From positions 85,127-149,126 of the forward strand of contig NZ_JAJITD010000019.1 of the NCBI RefSeq assembly GCF_020880815.1: a DNA stretch of 64,000 bases, written 5' to 3'. Under the pieces are notes generated by a model. It saw nothing but the letters and a program-made list of their open reading frames with translations, was not told the origin of the DNA and searched no databases. The translations under genes were made by a program, and so were the position numbers. Positions 62,737 through 64,000 of the stretch are shown in pieces (the first letter of the stretch is position 1; each line of letters opens with the position of its first letter). Source of the stretch: Paraburkholderia sejongensis. Its GTDB lineage: Bacteria > Pseudomonadota > Gammaproteobacteria > Burkholderiales > Burkholderiaceae.

Positions 62737-62737
62737 A

Positions 62738-63430
62738 CAATGCAGCGACGCGACGCTGAATGCGGCGATTCAGGCGCAGGGAGCTGATGCGGCTGTGGCC
62801 TCAGAGAACGTGGCGATTTACGGCACCGCTGCTGTGGGCACAGCGGCTGCGGTCGCGCTTGCTCCGGAAGCCCTTGCCGGGCTCGCCCTGATCCCTGGGG
62901 CACCGATCTTCAGTTCGGGAGGGGCGCTGGGTTCTGCCGCACTGGCTTCGGCCAATGGTACGGGTGCCATTAGTGCAGTCATCAATGCGGGTTCGCAGTA
63001 CGCCCAGATCGGCAAAATCAATCCGGTGGATGTAGCGGGAGCTTATGCCACAGGTGCGATCGGCTCTTCCGGTGGGTTGCTGTGGAACATCGACGTGAAT
63101 ACGCTAGGTGGTGGAGTGGCCACAGCCTTCGATAATTATTTTTATGGTCAGAATAGCGGAATTGTTTCGTCAGCCATCACAAGCGGAGTGCTATCCGGTT
63201 TGGGGTACGGGATTGGCAAGGCAGCCGAAAATGGAGCAAGCGTACTCATAAAACCTGGACTCAATTCTGCAGACTGGGCGTCGACTGGAGTATGGACAGG
63301 CAGTGGCTGGAATCTCTTTAGACCAAATTCTGCAGCAGTTGCGATTGGTACATTGGCAGGTGGTTCAGGGCAAGAAATTGCAGGATCTGCAGCACAGAAC
63401 TTGCCGCAATCTAATGGACAGAAAAAATGA
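62738..63430 (+). pseudogene. orphan CdiA/FhaB C-terminal (pretoxin) fragment
   Basis: A frame of about 230 codons with the character of a CDI pretoxin and C-terminal region (CSDATLNAAIQAQGADAAVAS, long Ala/Gly-rich hydrophobic stretch, then 'KPGLNSADWASTG' and a polar tail). It has no signal, TPS domain or ribosome site; the in-frame GTG at 62576 would read through the antisense SymE fragment. It looks like a displaced, older toxin module, the orphan cdiA-CT type seen downstream of CDI loci. No immunity gene follows it. The toxin activity is not recognised. Confidence 0.65.
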
Positions 63431-63485
63431 AACGGTGGTTGCCGCCCATGCGGCCCGCGCTTTTTCTACTGCATCAAACTCCTTC

Positions 63486-63914
63486 TTACTGCCTGGTCTG
63501 TGCCAGCACCGTATCAAGCAGCTCGGACACAAAGCGTTGCCCCGCCTTCGGTAGTTGACTGATTGCCTCGAGTTGCTGTTGCAGCTTCGAGGATGCGCCG
63601 GTTTTAGTGTGTTGCGCGACGTTTTGCCGGAGCAGTTCATCTGATGACAGTCCGAGTGTTCGGGTCAACTCTGGCAGTAACGAGATCGGTAGCCGCAGTC
63701 GTCCGCCTTCGTAGTGCGCAAGCGTCTGCAGGGCGATGCCAAGCTTCGCGGCAAGTTGTTGCTGGGTAAGTTCGTTGACCTTGCGAGCGCTGGCGATGCA
63801 TGCGCCCAACGCCCTCGTACTCTTATGGAAGCAGAGGCTATGCCAAACAGCGGCATTTCTGCTGCCGCGCAGGGTACGGGACCTATCCGTCATTTTGTGG
63901 GCGGGGCATATCAT
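63486..63914 (-). CDS. XRE-family helix-turn-helix regulator, N-terminus uncertain
   Basis: A frame of up to 142 residues. The reliable part begins near residue 32: 'KSTRALGACIASARKVNELTQQQLAAKLGIALQTLAHYEGGRLRLPISLLPELTRTLGLSSDELL', a Cro/C1-type DNA-binding domain, followed by a helical tail 'KLQQQLEAISQLPKAGQRFVSELLDTVLAQ'. The first 30 residues look unrelated and no ribosome site or fitting start codon precedes the homologous part, so the native 5' end may have been replaced by recombination. It may be a leftover of a toxin-antitoxin or phage-type module. Confidence 0.7.
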   Translation of the reverse strand: MICPAHKMTDRSRTLRGSRNAAVWHSLCFHKSTRALGACIASARKVNELTQQQLAAKLGIALQTLAHYEGGRLRLPISLLPELTRTLGLSSDELLRQNVAQHTKTGASSKLQQQLEAISQLPKAGQRFVSELLDTVLAQTRQ

Positions 63915-63966
63915 GAAGGACCAAGGTCATGGATATGCCGATGAAGAAGAAACGCACCGTCGCTTC

Positions 63967-63996
63967 GCAGGCAGCGGCCCGAGGGCCGCTGCCTGC
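63967..63996. repeat. perfect 14-bp inverted repeat
   Basis: GCAGGCAGCGGCCC and GGGCCGCTGCCTGC are exact reverse complements with a 2-nt loop at the very end of the window. It could be a transcription-related hairpin or the end of a larger element. A possible ATG at 63929 starts a Lys-rich frame that runs across it and off the edge; too short to judge. Confidence 0.6.
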
Positions 63997-64000
63997 CCTG

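Noticed and set aside
1..64000. tRNA, rRNA, CRISPR arrays, insertion sequences
   Set aside because: No cloverleaf, rRNA segment, regular spacer array or transposase motif (DDE, HUH, tyrosine recombinase) was recognised in the window.

Overview
The window looks like chromosomal DNA of a betaproteobacterium of the Burkholderiaceae, most likely Paraburkholderia or Burkholderia. The evidence is the high GC with GC-rich third positions, a Gram-negative trimeric porin of the burkholderial type, a DUF3331-type small protein, a LysM/LytM NlpD-like lipoprotein, two-partner-secretion exoprotein architecture, and many single-gene regulator/target pairs. The genus call is inference from sequence character; no rRNA or tRNA gene is present to confirm it.

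Layout, left to right. 0-10 kb: an orphan TAXI-type TRAP solute receptor, a zinc-ribbon/transmembrane protein, a divergent TetR/DHA2-efflux pair, a stand-alone receiver protein, a Zur/Fur regulator with a His-rich N-terminus, a glutathione transferase and a NERD-domain superfamily-1 helicase. 10-16.4 kb: a phosphoribosyltransferase-HAD fusion, then a signalling cluster (a sulfite-oxidase-fold protein that seems to have lost its metal-ligand Cys, a hybrid histidine kinase and a BetR-type response regulator), then a hipBA toxin-antitoxin operon with regularly phased operators. 16.4-20 kb: an amino-acid catabolic group (FAD oxidoreductase, C39-like protein, Cys-rich small protein, ornithine-cyclodeaminase-family reductase). 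20-29 kb: zwf, two LysR genes, a PRISE-like reductase, a lipoprotein nucleoside hydrolase, a large inverted-repeat element, and a divergent adh/AraC pair. 29-38.5 kb: a PAS-PAS-GGDEF protein, two 2-hydroxyacid/keto-acid oxidoreductases flanking a symporter relic, and a three-gene molybdoenzyme operon resembling the cytoplasmic sulfite dehydrogenase SoeABC. 38.5-49 kb: a B12-dependent ribonucleotide reductase, an AI-2E-family permease, an esterase, an OpgC-like acyltransferase, a porin and an NlpD-like lipoprotein. 49-53.5 kb: a Tat-exported molybdenum hydroxylase with a tri-haem cytochrome. 53.5-64 kb: a contact-dependent-inhibition (CDI) locus.

The most striking part is the CDI locus. A 2847-residue CdiA/FhaB-type exoprotein ends in an EndoU-like RNase toxin domain. 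The stop codon of cdiA overlaps the start of a small, AT-richer gene that is the likely immunity gene. A stem-loop follows, then a degraded patchwork: an antisense SymE-like toxin 3' fragment joined to an orphan CdiA pretoxin fragment, and an XRE regulator with an unclear N-terminus. No TpsB/CdiB transporter gene is visible, so export needs a partner outside the window.

Limits: functions come from reading motifs in translated sequence. No database search or structure prediction was run, and promoter and operator calls are pattern-based.
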